Assembly (NCBI RefSeq): GCF_002994745.2
Contig: NC_037093.1
Coordinates: 49,518,384 to 49,582,383 of the forward strand
Direction of reading: 5' to 3'
Origin: Rosa chinensis
Taxonomy: Eukaryota > Streptophyta > Magnoliopsida > Rosales > Rosaceae
DNA: 64,000 bases
Shown piece after piece: positions 11,370 to 22,015 of the stretch. The number at the start of each line of letters is the position of its first letter. Positions within the stretch are counted from its first letter, which is position 1. Both the position numbers and the translations under genes were made by a program. The notes below the pieces were generated by a model, which saw only the letters and a list, made by a program, of their open reading frames with translations, was not told the origin of the DNA and did no database searches.

Positions 11370-12240
11370 AAACTCACTTTGGCAAATGATATGGCAAGCT
11401 AGCCGATGACATTAGGAATGGTGGCGATCATTAAAGACTGCAACCAACACAGAATAATAATGGATGTTAAAATCTCAAACACTACAACCAACTCCGAATT
11501 AAGTAAAGAACATTACGGCAAAGATAGGATGATGCTTAATAAGGAATGAATGGTTAGACTAAGTGACCAAAATCTTACCCCTTTGCGCCCAATATACTCA
11601 GAAATCTGACCACTGGCTATAGCCCCACCATGGCACCCACATTTGATAAAGAACCAAAAAGAGAATACTGAACCACAAGACTAGTATTAGAAGCTAAAAA
11701 CTAGACAAGAAATCAAAAACACAAAGTTTCATTAAAAAAAGAACCGAGATTCAAACCTCTCACACTGAGAGTCCAAGATCAACGATGATTGCTGCTTGAG
11801 TCAGAGAAGAATATCCAGACTGCAACAAACAACAAGCAAAAAATCAAACTGGCAATTCACATTTCTTTAAGCTCTCAACAACCAAATAGCTAAAGTGCTG
11901 GGGTTACTTACAGTGAAGCCGAATTGGATAGGACCCAAAGCGACAATCAGAACACAAGCGACTACAGAAATGGAGCTATCTCTCATGACCTGAGACGAAC
12001 CCATCATACTGGATTGCCTGGAACCCATCCGGTACCAGCTCCCAGTATGCAGGAACGACTTCTTGATATCCCTCCCTTCTTCACCATTGTCCTCCCTGAA
12101 ACCCAGCGGCCGCTCACACTCTCACCACCCTCTTTGGCCGCTATCTCCTCCACCACCAGCCCGCTCTTCCTCATGGTCCTTGGCGAACGCCCAGGGGGTA
12201 CTAAATCTACTTACGGGAACAGCAAGACGTGAGTCCAATC
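11370..12240 (-). pseudogene. captured ERD6-like sugar transporter 5' exons
   Basis: ERD6-like proteins are tonoplast monosaccharide transporters of the MFS with 12 membrane spans. Minus-strand pieces appear in the right order. A hydrophilic N-terminal exon (12200-12010) contains GRDI and SCILGAG-like codons in shifting frames. Next comes [20 protein letters not shown] (about 11970-11910), the first membrane span, then GYSSLTQAAIIVDLGLS (about 11820-11762), GSLSNVGAMVGAIASGQISE, then YIGRKG (about 11655-11580), and SLMIATIPNVIG, a stop, then LAISFAK (about 11435-11375). Introns are retained between the pieces. The stop replaces a Trp codon. The remaining spans are missing, so no transporter can be made. 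Confidence 0.85.
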
Positions 12241-13384
12241 GAAACCATAAAATCGAAGACTGAATCCAATTGAAACCCTAAAATGGAAGACTGAATCCAA
12301 TCAATCGATTGAATCCAATGCAAAGGATTCTCGGGGTTGAAGGAGAGACTAGGTTTGGGTAAGTATTATCAAGTTTGAGAGATTGAAATGGTTGAGATTG
12401 AGATTGTGATTCGGTTGAGTCTTTGGGCTGAGAGAGAGGATATAGTTCTAGATAGTTTCTTTTGAGGGGTTGAGTTTTTGACCGTGATATTAGGGGTTCA
12501 GTTTTATGTCCAAAGAGAGACTAGATACAATTAAAGTCAAACTCATCATATTCAGACAACACAATTGTGTCATCTGAATATCACCCCATTAACTAGTCAG
12601 CTACAGAGTTTGGGTACTTGAGAGGGAAAGACCAAATTTTTTGGGGGGAATTCAAAATTGTTTGCTAGGGTTCAGTGTAGAAAATCTCCCTCTTTTACAA
12701 CAACATATAACTGTTGTCTGAATTTTACTATATTTTCCAAAAGTTCAAAGTATGGTTTTTATGTGTATTCAGACGACAGAAACAAAAATTATGTCGTCTG
12801 AAAAACTCAGACGACATAAAACAATACTTATGTCGTCTGAAGGCCTTTTTGGCATAGTGTTTTATCGTTTTGATAGTTATTTAGTTAACTGCAAAGCTAT
12901 AGTTGGTATTGGTAGCATTCCTGAGTGAATGTCTATCTGTGTATATATTTACATGAAATATATATGTGTAGGTGGATTTGTGTGATAAAAAAATAATTAT
13001 GGGTGCGTTCATTTTATTGTTTTGGGTGTGACTTTTCGTGAAACAATATTTTGTGAAAGGATTGACTTTTATTGTTTTGAAAAGTGTTGTGTATTGTGGA
13101 ACATTTTAGGTCGCGGGTGGTTTCTTTAAATGTGGGTCTTGTATCGGGAGTAATTGATAGGGATCAATTATGGGAAATCTTTTATTTTAGATTCGTGTAA
13201 CGTTCTGGGTCCAGTGTGACTCATTTAATGTTTTGGTATTTATATCGTAGATCCAAAGACTTACGAGTTGAGGATCGTGGATCATGAAATGTGATCATGG
13301 GTGGGAAAATTGGGAATCACGCATTTGGTCAGGCAAGTGGTTACGATCAGTTAGAGCTCTAGTCTGTCCGCCTTGCTTGGTTTC

Positions 13385-13610
13385 TTGATTGAAACGTGTG
13401 AGCTTATCTCGTGATTCAAGTGAGTTTATCTCGTGGTTCATGTGGATTTATCCCGTGATTTGTGTGATTTGTTTCTTGATTGAAACGTGTGAGTTTATCT
13501 CGTGATTCATGTGGGTTTATCCCGTGATTTGTGTGAGTTGTTTCTTGATTGAAACGTGTGAGTTTATCTCGTGATTCGTGTGGGTTTATTATGTGTTTTG
13601 CGTGAGTTAT
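13385..13610 (+). repeat. minisatellite in solo LTR copy A
   Basis: About three irregular units of GAAACGTGTGAGTTTATCTC followed by GTGATTC(A/G)TGTGGGTTTAT and TTGTTTCTTGATT. The homologous interval of copy B carries unrelated tandem repeats, so the arrays arose after the copies diverged. Confidence 0.75.
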
Positions 13611-14048
13611 TTGAGTTACTCATACGGGCATGCAAAAGCTTACCGGGTTTGATGTGTGGCAACCCGGTGCACCATTCAAACGGTGTAGGAGTTAATCCTG
13701 CAGGTCAGGGTAATCGTGGTTGAAAACTGAGGTAGCGAGCTAGTAGCTTTACGGTAGGAAGCCAATTTTGTGACTTTACCGTTATTAAGGCTTCCACTTG
13801 TAGTGAGCTCTGAGGAGCATTTACGTTTTATTTTGTTGTTGACAATTTAATTCGTAAGCTTGTGTAATATATAACTCTGTGGAGCGAGTGTATATTAACC
13901 TTGTATATTCAGGGCATCAGTATGTACTTGGTTTAAAGGGAAAAAGTTTCCAAGTATTTGTATTGATGACTGAAAGATCACACATGTATAATTATGGGAT
14001 TACATATCGATTTTTATTTGTGTTAAAAATCAGGGGCGTGGCAGATTT

Positions 14049-14883
14049 GATGCATAATACTAAGGGTTTTTTGCTCAGATGATTCCGCATCGTTTTACTC
14101 AGATAGTTCATTGTTGGTATTTCGGTAGGATGGTGTATTTTAAGGAATTGATTATCTATTTTAAGAATATTTAAATCATGTTTGATTTTGTTTGTTGTCA
14201 TGACTGATTTCTAAATTTATTTTTTGTAATGATTGTATTTTTGTTTTAATTGTCTTTATTTCTTGTTGTAAACCTTTAATTGTTATTTCTTTTTTACTAG
14301 TTTTGAATTTGTCAAAGGTGGAAGTAAGGCAAATTCTTTATTGAGGAATGTTAACAATATTTTCCTGCATGTGTGATTAATTTTTTCAACTTTTTGAGGT
14401 ATTCAGAATTTAATTCTTGGTTATCGATTTTTACAATTAGATCAATTAATAATTATTCTTGTTCTTCTTGTTTAGAAAGAACATCAAGTATCTTTACACC
14501 CAAAAGTGATATCTGGTGAAAAATGTTTATCAGAATCAGCTGAGATGAAAGATTCTATTGATGTAAAATTATTTTCACTATGTTCATTTTCGGGATCAGT
14601 GTTTCTTAATTCTAAAAGCCGGGTAAGATTTTCACGTTCTTCATTACTGATTTTTAATTGTTTAATAGTATTTTTTACCGGGCAATTATTTGCAAAGTGA
14701 CCTATTTTGTTACATTTATAACATTTGGTTTTACTTTTGTCAGAAAATTTTCTGTTTGGGTGGCCGCTTGTTTGTTTTGGCCAGGGTTTTCGGAAATTTT
14801 TTTTAGAGTAAAATTTGTTTGGTTCGAAATTATTTTTGTTTCTTGAGTAAAATTTATTGGGTGCAAATTTTCGTTTTGTATGA
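14049..14883 (-). pseudogene. endogenous caulimovirid remnant: coat-protein C-terminal region with zinc finger
   Basis: The minus strand carries a CCHC knuckle CYKCNKIGHFANNC (14723-14682; spacing C-x2-C-x4-H-x4-C), preceded by a Lys/Asn-rich basic stretch and followed by an acidic Glu/Ser/Asp-rich tail. That order is typical of caulimovirid coat regions. The segment is bounded by solo LTR copy A (TSD GATTT) on one side and another solo LTR (TSD TATGA) on the other, and reads on into the neighbouring viral segments. Stops and shifts are present. Confidence 0.72.
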
Positions 14884-17297
14884 TGATGATAGGAGCATAA
14901 AATGCGACGAATTTATAGTTTAACCCTTTACACTTTTGCTTAGTTATTTCGTTAAAAAGATCAAACTAACTTTGTTATGTTCTTAGGAGGTTTGTGGAGC
15001 AACCGTGGAGAAATATGAGCTCAATTGAGGCAAGTTAAGGCTCGGGTGTATAGTAGTGATGCAAAAGCTGAAAGATCACCATTTATATGGTCAGAAACAA
15101 GAAGGAAAGCTTGTGGAAAAATTCGTGCAAAACAGTTGCCGAGAAGCAGAAAACAGAGTACTAGAAGCTGCCTTATTTTCTTCTGTATTCAGAATGTGTT
15201 TTGAAGAACTTTCCAGTGGAATCATGAAGAAAAGCCTAGCAATATTTGAAGATCACATGTTCTACTATAACTGCAAGCAAATATTTGGTCCAGAATGATA
15301 AAGAAGAAATCGGAGGCTGTGGTCAAATTTGGCACCTCGAGAACTGTTTCCATCAGCTTTTCAGGAAGCTTTTTCAAGGGCTTTTCTACTAGACTTAAAG
15401 CATGACACGCATAAATTTTCCCACCCAGATTTGAAGTTTAGATGTTGTAGAGAATTTTAAAATAAGAATCATCCAGAAAGGTGGTGGAATGCATAAGTTA
15501 TGATGCCGCAAAGATGTGCAGAGGATAAGAAAAATCTGGAATTTTTGACAAGTCTTATCTGCGAAGCATGTTTGAGCCGTCTTTTGGAGACTTTATTGGA
15601 GCATCCTTTGGAATATTATTGTTTGGACATCAATAAATGATGCTATAGGGTATTGTAGGCCTGAGAAATATACAGAAAGATTGCTACAAAGTCATTCTAC
15701 AAGCCCATAAATTTGACCAAACAATAAGGAAAATCTGGAAATTTCTGACAGATTTGATTGTGAAGACTTTTCAAGGCTGTTTTTGGGAAACAAGTTGAGG
15801 GGATTTTTAGAATATTTTTGCAGACTTTTGAAGGCCAATATCAAAGCTTTTACCTGCCTGAAAATCACGTTCAAATCTGAGATGGAACCTAGTTAAGAGA
15901 GGGGCTAAAAAGGCTATCAAAAGTGAGGCAGATCCTTTGCATCTCTTGGCAGATTGTGTGTATCTATTGGCAGATTGTTTTGAGGCTTCTTGGGGACTCT
16001 TTGCTGAGTTTTTAATGAGTTGTACACATTATATAGGAGCTGTGAAGGATATAGAAGTCAAAGATTTCAACCCAAGAAGAAGAGTTCACATTGGAGAAGT
16101 AAAAACTCAATTTAACTGCAAGAATACCCTTGAACTTGTAACTCCTATATAAAGGGCCTCCTTCCACATTTTTAAGGGAGATGAAAACACAGACACACAC
16201 CATCTACTTCCCTAAATCAGAGACCACAGCTCCATACTCTCCTCTCATCATAGTTCACGAAATCCCTACTCCAAGGAGAAGCCGTAGCCACCATCTTCCA
16301 TCAGATCACTTCCATCATCCTGTCGTGCTCTTGCTTTGTAGACGCCTCAAGCTTTCTTGGAGAATATTCAAAGTGAGATCGTGATATCTACTACCCTCTA
16401 CGGTTTATTCCTTTTGTACTTTTCGAATTCAATATGTATATGTCTTCGGATTTCCAAACTATGAGCGAGTAATTTTCTATGTTGAGAGCTAGTATGAAAC
16501 CCTAGTTATGTGATGGATTTTTAGCTTTTGAATCTCTTTCTCAATTACAAGGTTTTGTGAATGCTTTGTTTGGTTTTGTTTTATAAAATCTTTTATATGT
16601 TTATGTCTTAGATTGATCACCTAAAATATGAGCATGTAATTGGAGCTAGTTTTAAGGTGCAGTGCATTCACGATCTTGAAACACTTAAGTAGTAAAGCCT
16701 ACATGTTAGGTGAAATCAAACAAATAGAATGCATGCTAGGATGGCGTTCCTCACTAGTTTTGTACTCTAAAATCAATCTTTCCAAAGAGCTTAATGTGTT
16801 TATGTGTACTTAATGAGTTAATTTGATAGGGTAGCGTTCTACACCTTGATTGCATATAAGCAAGCTTAGGATGTAGTGCGTTCACAGTTCTAAGTAATTT
16901 TGGGAAAAATAAGGCTTTAGCGGCGATCCTAAAGTTCTTGATTGGTTTCATTCACATGCCTTAGTAATTGAAGATTAGGTTAAATTGTCTCTCTCTGATC
17001 ATAACTAGTGGTGGATTATGAAGTTCTCAACGTCCATACATCTGATTTAAAATCCCTAAAAATTGCAACATTTTCTTTCTTTTATTATTGCTTGCGTTTT
17101 CAAAACCTAAACCCCCCTTTCATTTAGTTCTTGTGTCAACTTTATTTCTCTTTTCTTTCTTTAGTTTTTGATAGTTTTGTTCAATTAGTGCAATTTGTGA
17201 AAGTACCCTCAATCCCCGGACTGAACGATCCCTGCTTATCCTATACTAACAATTGTCTTTTGCAGGGTAATTTTGTGCGCTTAATTCAGGCATATCA
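14884..17297. mobile_element. 2.4-kb solo LTR, TSD TATGA
   Basis: The element runs from TGATGATAGGAGCATAAAAT to GCTTAATTCAGGCATATCA and is flanked by TATGA on both sides (14879-14883 and 17298-17302). Both flanks belong to the same viral coat region, which confirms the insertion. The start and the end (CCCGGACTGAACGATCCCTG about 80 bp before the terminus) resemble large Ty3/gypsy LTRs. There is no interior or second LTR. A TATA-like CTATATAAAGGG lies at 16144-16155, a good plus-strand core promoter, followed by a leader near 16200-16380. Confidence 0.85.
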
Positions 17298-17479
17298 TAT
17301 GATAATCAAATTCATTGTTTTCTTTTTATGTCGTTGTGATGGAGGTAGAGGTGATATACCATATTGTTCACAAAAGTTGCCTAATTCATATTTGGCTGTT
17401 TTCTTATCTGATTTTATTTGAGAGTTTAATTTCATGTCTATGAACATTTTTAATCCTTCTTTTTGAATAATTGTAATAA
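17298..17479 (-). pseudogene. endogenous caulimovirid remnant: coat-protein core segment
   Basis: The minus strand stays open across this short piece, with codons for a Lys-rich stretch (for example KSDKKTAKYELGNFCEQYG) typical of the region before the coat zinc finger. It is bounded by the TATGA solo LTR and by the Helitron end. It is a middle segment of the same viral copy. Confidence 0.65.
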
Positions 17480-18761
17480 CTAGACTCTTAACACACGCTC
17501 ACGCGCGTGTCAGTTGGCCCTTTTTTTATATACTTTATTTGTGTCTATAATATTTTGTTTGAGTTTTTATTAATATTTCTAAAAAAAGAGTTTGGTTTCA
17601 TAATTTATCTAAAAAATATTTATTTTTTATGAAATTATGAATAACTTTTTTTTTCTTCAAAAAAAAAAAAGAATAACTTTCTGTTTAATAAGCAATTTTT
17701 TTATTTAAACTGCCAACTCCAAAAAAAAAAATTTAAAATTGCCATCGTAGTTAACAAAACGTCTAAGATCTTTTTTTTTTTTTTTTTTTTTTTTTTTTGT
17801 AATTTCTTCAATTAAGTTTACTGTTATATTTACTATTTTATCCTTCATGTGTTAAATTATAGATTTTTAGACTATAATTAAAGAAGGGTAAATTGTGGGT
17901 TTTTGAAAATTTAACCATAAGCCTGTGTTTGAGCCCAAAAGTAATTTTGGCAAGATCCTTTAGTGGATTTAGCACAACGGGCCGATACCTGCGGCAAAAA
18001 AATAAGCCTGCTTGGGTTTGGGATACAGCTTCGCCCATTCCGTAATCCATAAGGAAAACGAAATCTTATTGGAGTCAAGTAGCAGAGATTGAATAGGAAA
18101 CTTCAATCAATAATCCTTCTATAGCAAGGAACAGTCGAAACCCTAGTTATAAATACTAGGTTTCAAGGACGAAAGAGGGGATCTCTCGAATCAATCAATC
18201 CCAGCAATTACAAAGCCTCCCCGGAGCAAACCTTCAACCTCGTTTAAACCCGGTGACCGCGCGCCAGTCCTAGTCTCTCCAAGAGTCGACTGTCAGCATC
18301 ACAAGATTAACCCGGCGACCGTACTTCCTGTCCTAGTCTCTCCGCGAGCTGACTACCAGTACCACTGCCACCGATACGACCTGCGAAGCAAGGGTGACGC
18401 CCTCGTAACCCAGCGAAGCTAAAGTCACGCTTTAGCAAAACCTGAGCTTTCTCCAAACTTCCCAGTGATTGCTCTGCTCAGCCTACAACGTTGAGTATCG
18501 ATTCGGTGACGCGAAGAGATCACACCCAAAGTCCTTATCCGTAAGGCAAGAAGTCCTTTCTCGAAAGGCTAGAGAAGAACCTTGTGGTGAGGTTGGTGCT
18601 CTCCTCATCCACAGTGCTTGAAGAAGAAGTCAGGTCAAGGGATTCCCCCGACGACTGCACCCCACAATGCTGGCACCCCCGCACACTCGCGCTCAAAAGA
18701 GACAATTTGCAAGCCAACTGGTTTTGGAGCCAAACAGCCTTGTTGGCTTAATTAATACTGA
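17480..18761 (-). mobile_element. non-autonomous Helitron
   Basis: On the minus strand the element starts TCAGTATTAATTAAGCC at 18761 and ends in CTAG at 17480. A perfect hairpin ACACGC-GCGTGA-GCGTGT lies just inside the 3' end. The host dinucleotide is A|T at both ends, there is no target duplication, and the flanks are adjacent parts of one viral coding region. These are the defining Helitron features. No Rep/helicase is encoded. The interior has a long oligo-T tract (17769-17798) and a GC-richer block (18160-18720) that looks captured, with repeated CCTAGTCTCTCC motifs, but its source was not recognised. Confidence 0.85.
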
Positions 18762-19728
18762 TATTTCCATAAGTAAGGTTATCGTAATTATTGTGCCCTA
18801 TTTCATTACTCAGGACTTGTCAAATTTTGTGAGCAAATAGTTTGGGCAAGCTATTTATGAATTTTTCTTTCCAGAAGGGGTTGGTTACTATCATCTCTAA
18901 GCATAACTCTAGAAATGAAAACATCTTTATACCATTTAAAATCATGGATTCTAGAGGTGATGTGGCTAGGTGTGCCTATGAAATGTTGAATAATTGTGAA
19001 TGGCCGACTAAGTGTACTTAGTTGAGAGTTTATTTGAGGAACAACCCAAAAGTCGGTAGCTTTGGGAGATGTTTGTTCCTCATCTAAAACTTGTTGAGTT
19101 TCAGTTTCTACATAACTAGGGTAACTAACTTGAGAGGTGGTTTTAATATTTTTAATTTTTAGTTTTTGTAATTCTTCCTCTAATTCTTTTATTCTAATAT
19201 TCTTTAATTCTTTATCTAAGTCATAATCTTGTCTTGACATAGTTTCGGCTAAGGTGGAACCGACAAAAGAATGCCTTGAAGCTGTGAAAGAATGCCTTCA
19301 AGATTGTCCTAATTCATGGATCCTAAGATTTTGACTTATTCTAGGATTATTAAAGTTGATTCTTACTGTGTCATCATTGTATTGTTGGATACAGTTTAAA
19401 TCAAATAGATTATGCTATATATTGATAGGTCTGTTCTCACTAGTGAGAGACCATTTAGAAGGGAGATGGACGTCATACCATCTGATTGTATGTGGAACTG
19501 TAATATTAGCATTTTCTCAACTACTTTGAATTAAAAGAGTTTGATCTTTTGAGCTTTTACTTATAGCTTGAAAATTCATATTTGTACTAGTAACTTTATA
19601 ATGGATTCTATAAATTAAGGCTAAGGGTTGGATTCCCTCTAGGACATGGTATCCTGAAGTTTTAATATTTAAAGTTAAAGCTTTTATGACAAAATATTGT
19701 TTACTCCATATAATTATAGAGTCTTGAC
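18762..19728 (-). pseudogene. endogenous caulimovirid remnant: end of movement protein plus coiled-coil region
   Basis: At 19728-19517 the frame continues the movement-protein segment found at 24104-24600. From 19240 to about 18850 a new Met-started frame encodes a Lys/Glu-rich heptad stretch (IKELEEELQKLKIKN), consistent with the coiled-coil or virion-associated region. It shifts frame near 18855. The segment is bounded by the Mutator-like element and the Helitron. Confidence 0.65.
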
Positions 19729-19972
19729 GTTTCAATTTTACCTAGATGCTCCCTAAACTATCTAATTTCACACAAAAAGTCATTGACGTCAATTTTCAAA
19801 CCAAAATTCCGTTATCTTGCTGACGTGACATTCATTTCACACTGAAATAACTATTATACCCTCACCTTCTTTTTTTATATTTTATTTTATTTGTTCTCTC
19901 TTTTTTTATTATTTATTTATTTGTTCTCTCTTTTTTTGTTTATTGTTTATTGTTTTCACCTTTTCTTCTTCC

Positions 19973-19973
<1 letters not shown>

Positions 19974-20050
<77 letters not shown>

Positions 20051-20073
20051 CTCCTCCTCCTCCTCCTCCTCCT
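19974..20073 (+). repeat. (CT)n then (CTC)n compound microsatellite
   Basis: About 36 CT units are followed by about nine CTC/CCT units, just after a CTTCCAG. Translated frames across it are Ser/Leu, Pro or Arg/Glu runs and are not evidence of a gene. Confidence 0.95.
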
Positions 20074-21499
20074 TTTGCCTCCAAAGAAGAAGCAGCTGCA
20101 ATAGCAGCCCAAGAGGCGGAGCTGCAAAACCTAACCAGCCTCTTCCAGCCAGAAGCCTCAGCCCAATTAAAAAAAGTAGCTTCCTCCATCTGACATTCCG
20201 ATAAACCCGAGTTAGATAGAGAGGGGTGGTGGTGCTTGCCGGCTTGACAGGGATGATGGATGGATGGTGGGATGGCCAACACTTGCTTGGGTTTGCAGTG
20301 AAGATGAGGACGGATATGAGAGAGATGAGAAGAAGAAGAGGTTAAAAGGAAAGAGAGGACAAAAAAGAAAAAGAAAAAAAAGGAGACCAACCTCTCCCCA
20401 ACCCGTTTTGCAATGACAGGCAATCCAACAATTTCTCTGTCTTCTGGCCACGGATGGACGCCGGACTGGTCTGGTCGACTCGTCTCGGCGGTACGATGCT
20501 TATCCCGGTAGTCTCTACGTCGAAATACAGGCGACTGCGGTAGGAGGAAGCCCAAAAATTTTCTAGGTTCACTAGTGGGTTTTCCGGTTCCAGCCAAATG
20601 GCGATGCCGCACATAATTTAGAGTCTTCCTGTCGACCTCGCCGATCTATCCATGGTGTTTATTTTGTTCAGATGATGATTCAAGTGAGAGAATCGAAAGG
20701 GGAAAGCTTTTGGGTTATTACTGCAAGTTTCCTTGCTTTTCTGGCGGCTACATGAACGGCAACGAATAGGACATCATACTCCATCACCTCATCGAGCTCT
20801 ACATGTCACGCCCCTGATTTTACACACATGAACATCGATATATATAACCCCATAATTATATATGCGTGAACGTCCAGTCATCAATACAAATAACCTGAAA
20901 TCTTTTTCCCTTAAACTTACACACATATTGATGTCCTGAACCCTCAAAGTTAATATACACTCGCATCCAAAGAGTTATATATTACACAAGCTTACGAATT
21001 AAATTGCCAACAACAAAATAAAACGTAAAGGCTGCTCAGAGTAACTATACAACGGAAGTCCTTATCAAAGATAAAGTCACAAAGATGGCTTCCTACCGTA
21101 AAGCTGCTAGCTCGCTGCCTCAACCTCGATTTTCCTAACCTGCAGGATTAACCCCTACACCGTTTGAATAGTGTACCGGGTTGCCACACAACAAACCCGG
21201 TAAGCTTTTGCAAGCCCGTATGAGTAACTCAAAACACACATGCACAACTCACGCCAAAAACGAGGAAAACCTTTCAACTCGCGAATAAAGAAAACATACC
21301 ATCCTTCCAAAATCAATACTCTTTTCCCAAAAGAAACAACGAAAGTCACACCGTGACAAAATCATATAAATCGTTAACCTAACAATTCAAATATGATAAA
21401 TCGATCCAACCTGGATAAAACAATAATTAGGTCCAACCTGGACAAAACATCAACACAAATAAATCATACCTATTGTTAACCTAACAAGTAGAATATGAT

Positions 21500-21630
21500 A
21501 AATCGATCCAACCTAGATAAAACAACAAATCGGTCCAACCTGGACAAAACAACAAATCGGTCCAACCTGGACAAAACAACAAATCGGTCCAACCTGGACA
21601 AAACAACAATCGGTCCAACCTGGACAAAAT
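21500..21630. repeat. ~26-bp minisatellite in solo LTR copy B
   Basis: About four units of CGGTCCAACCTGGACAAAAC followed by AACAAAT. Degenerate related units extend back to about 21400. Confidence 0.85.
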
Positions 21631-21846
21631 ATGTACCCAGGAGTCTTAAGTAACCTACTTAGATCCCTAAAGTACGATGGCAGACAGACTAGAGCTCTAA
21701 CTGAATCGTAACCTGTCACCCGGCCAAGGTTCAATCTTACGATATAATATTGCCATGAGGATGCAACCTGCACCCCCAGATCCTTAGGCCAACCTGACCC
21801 TCAGATCAAAACGTCAAATCAAATCAAAAGGAGAAATCACAACCTG

Positions 21847-22015
21847 TGACTCTCAAATCCTCAGACCACCGGTCGTCAGATCAAAACGTTAAATCAATTC
21901 AAAAGGAGAAATCACAACCTGTGACTCTCAAATCCTCAGACCACCGGTCGTCAGATCAAAACGTTAAATCAATTCAAAAGGAGAAATCACAACCTGTGAC
22001 TCTCAAATCCTCAAA
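21847..22015. repeat. 75-bp tandem repeat in solo LTR copy B
   Basis: Units starting TGACTCTCAAATCCTCAGAC occur at 21847, 21922 and 21997, exactly 75 bp apart. The first two are nearly identical and the third is cut short. A degenerate unit precedes them near 21785. Confidence 0.92.

Larger units (their letters stand above)
6364..12859. mobile_element. CACTA-1: non-autonomous CACTA element with captured gene fragments
   Basis: The left end reads CACTATGCCAAAAAGGCC and the right end is its exact reverse complement. A 3-bp TSD TTT lies on both sides (6361-6363 and 12860-12862). Subterminal regions are packed with inverted and direct copies of CAGACGACA. These are hallmarks of CACTA (En/Spm) elements. 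No transposase (TNPD-like) reading frame was found in the 6,496 bp, so it must move with help from a relative. The interior carries minus-strand pieces of four unrelated host genes (7625-8150, 9741-9816, 10583-11000, 11370-12240), with introns retained. It lies inside solo LTR copy A and so is younger than that insertion. Confidence 0.9.
5042..14043 (+). mobile_element. solo LTR (copy A of a 2.8-kb LTR family), split by a CACTA element
   Basis: The element starts TGTGATGCCCC and ends GGGGCGTGGCA. Both flanks carry the 5-bp duplication GATTT (5037-5041 and 14044-14048). Without the nested CACTA (6364-12859 plus a 3-bp TSD copy) it measures about 2.5 kb. It aligns throughout with the reverse complement of 20804-23616, and its start aligns with 63240-64000. 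No second LTR, primer-binding site or protein-coding interior is present, so a solo LTR is the simplest reading. A TATAAATA box lies about 300 bp in (5343-5350), suggesting a plus-strand sense with a short U3. A run of 16 G lies at 5177-5192. Confidence 0.85.

Noticed and set aside
19891..20193. Long Leu/Ser, Pro and Arg/Glu open frames on both strands
   Set aside because: They are generated by the CT/CTC microsatellite; only the short non-repetitive tail might be a captured exon.
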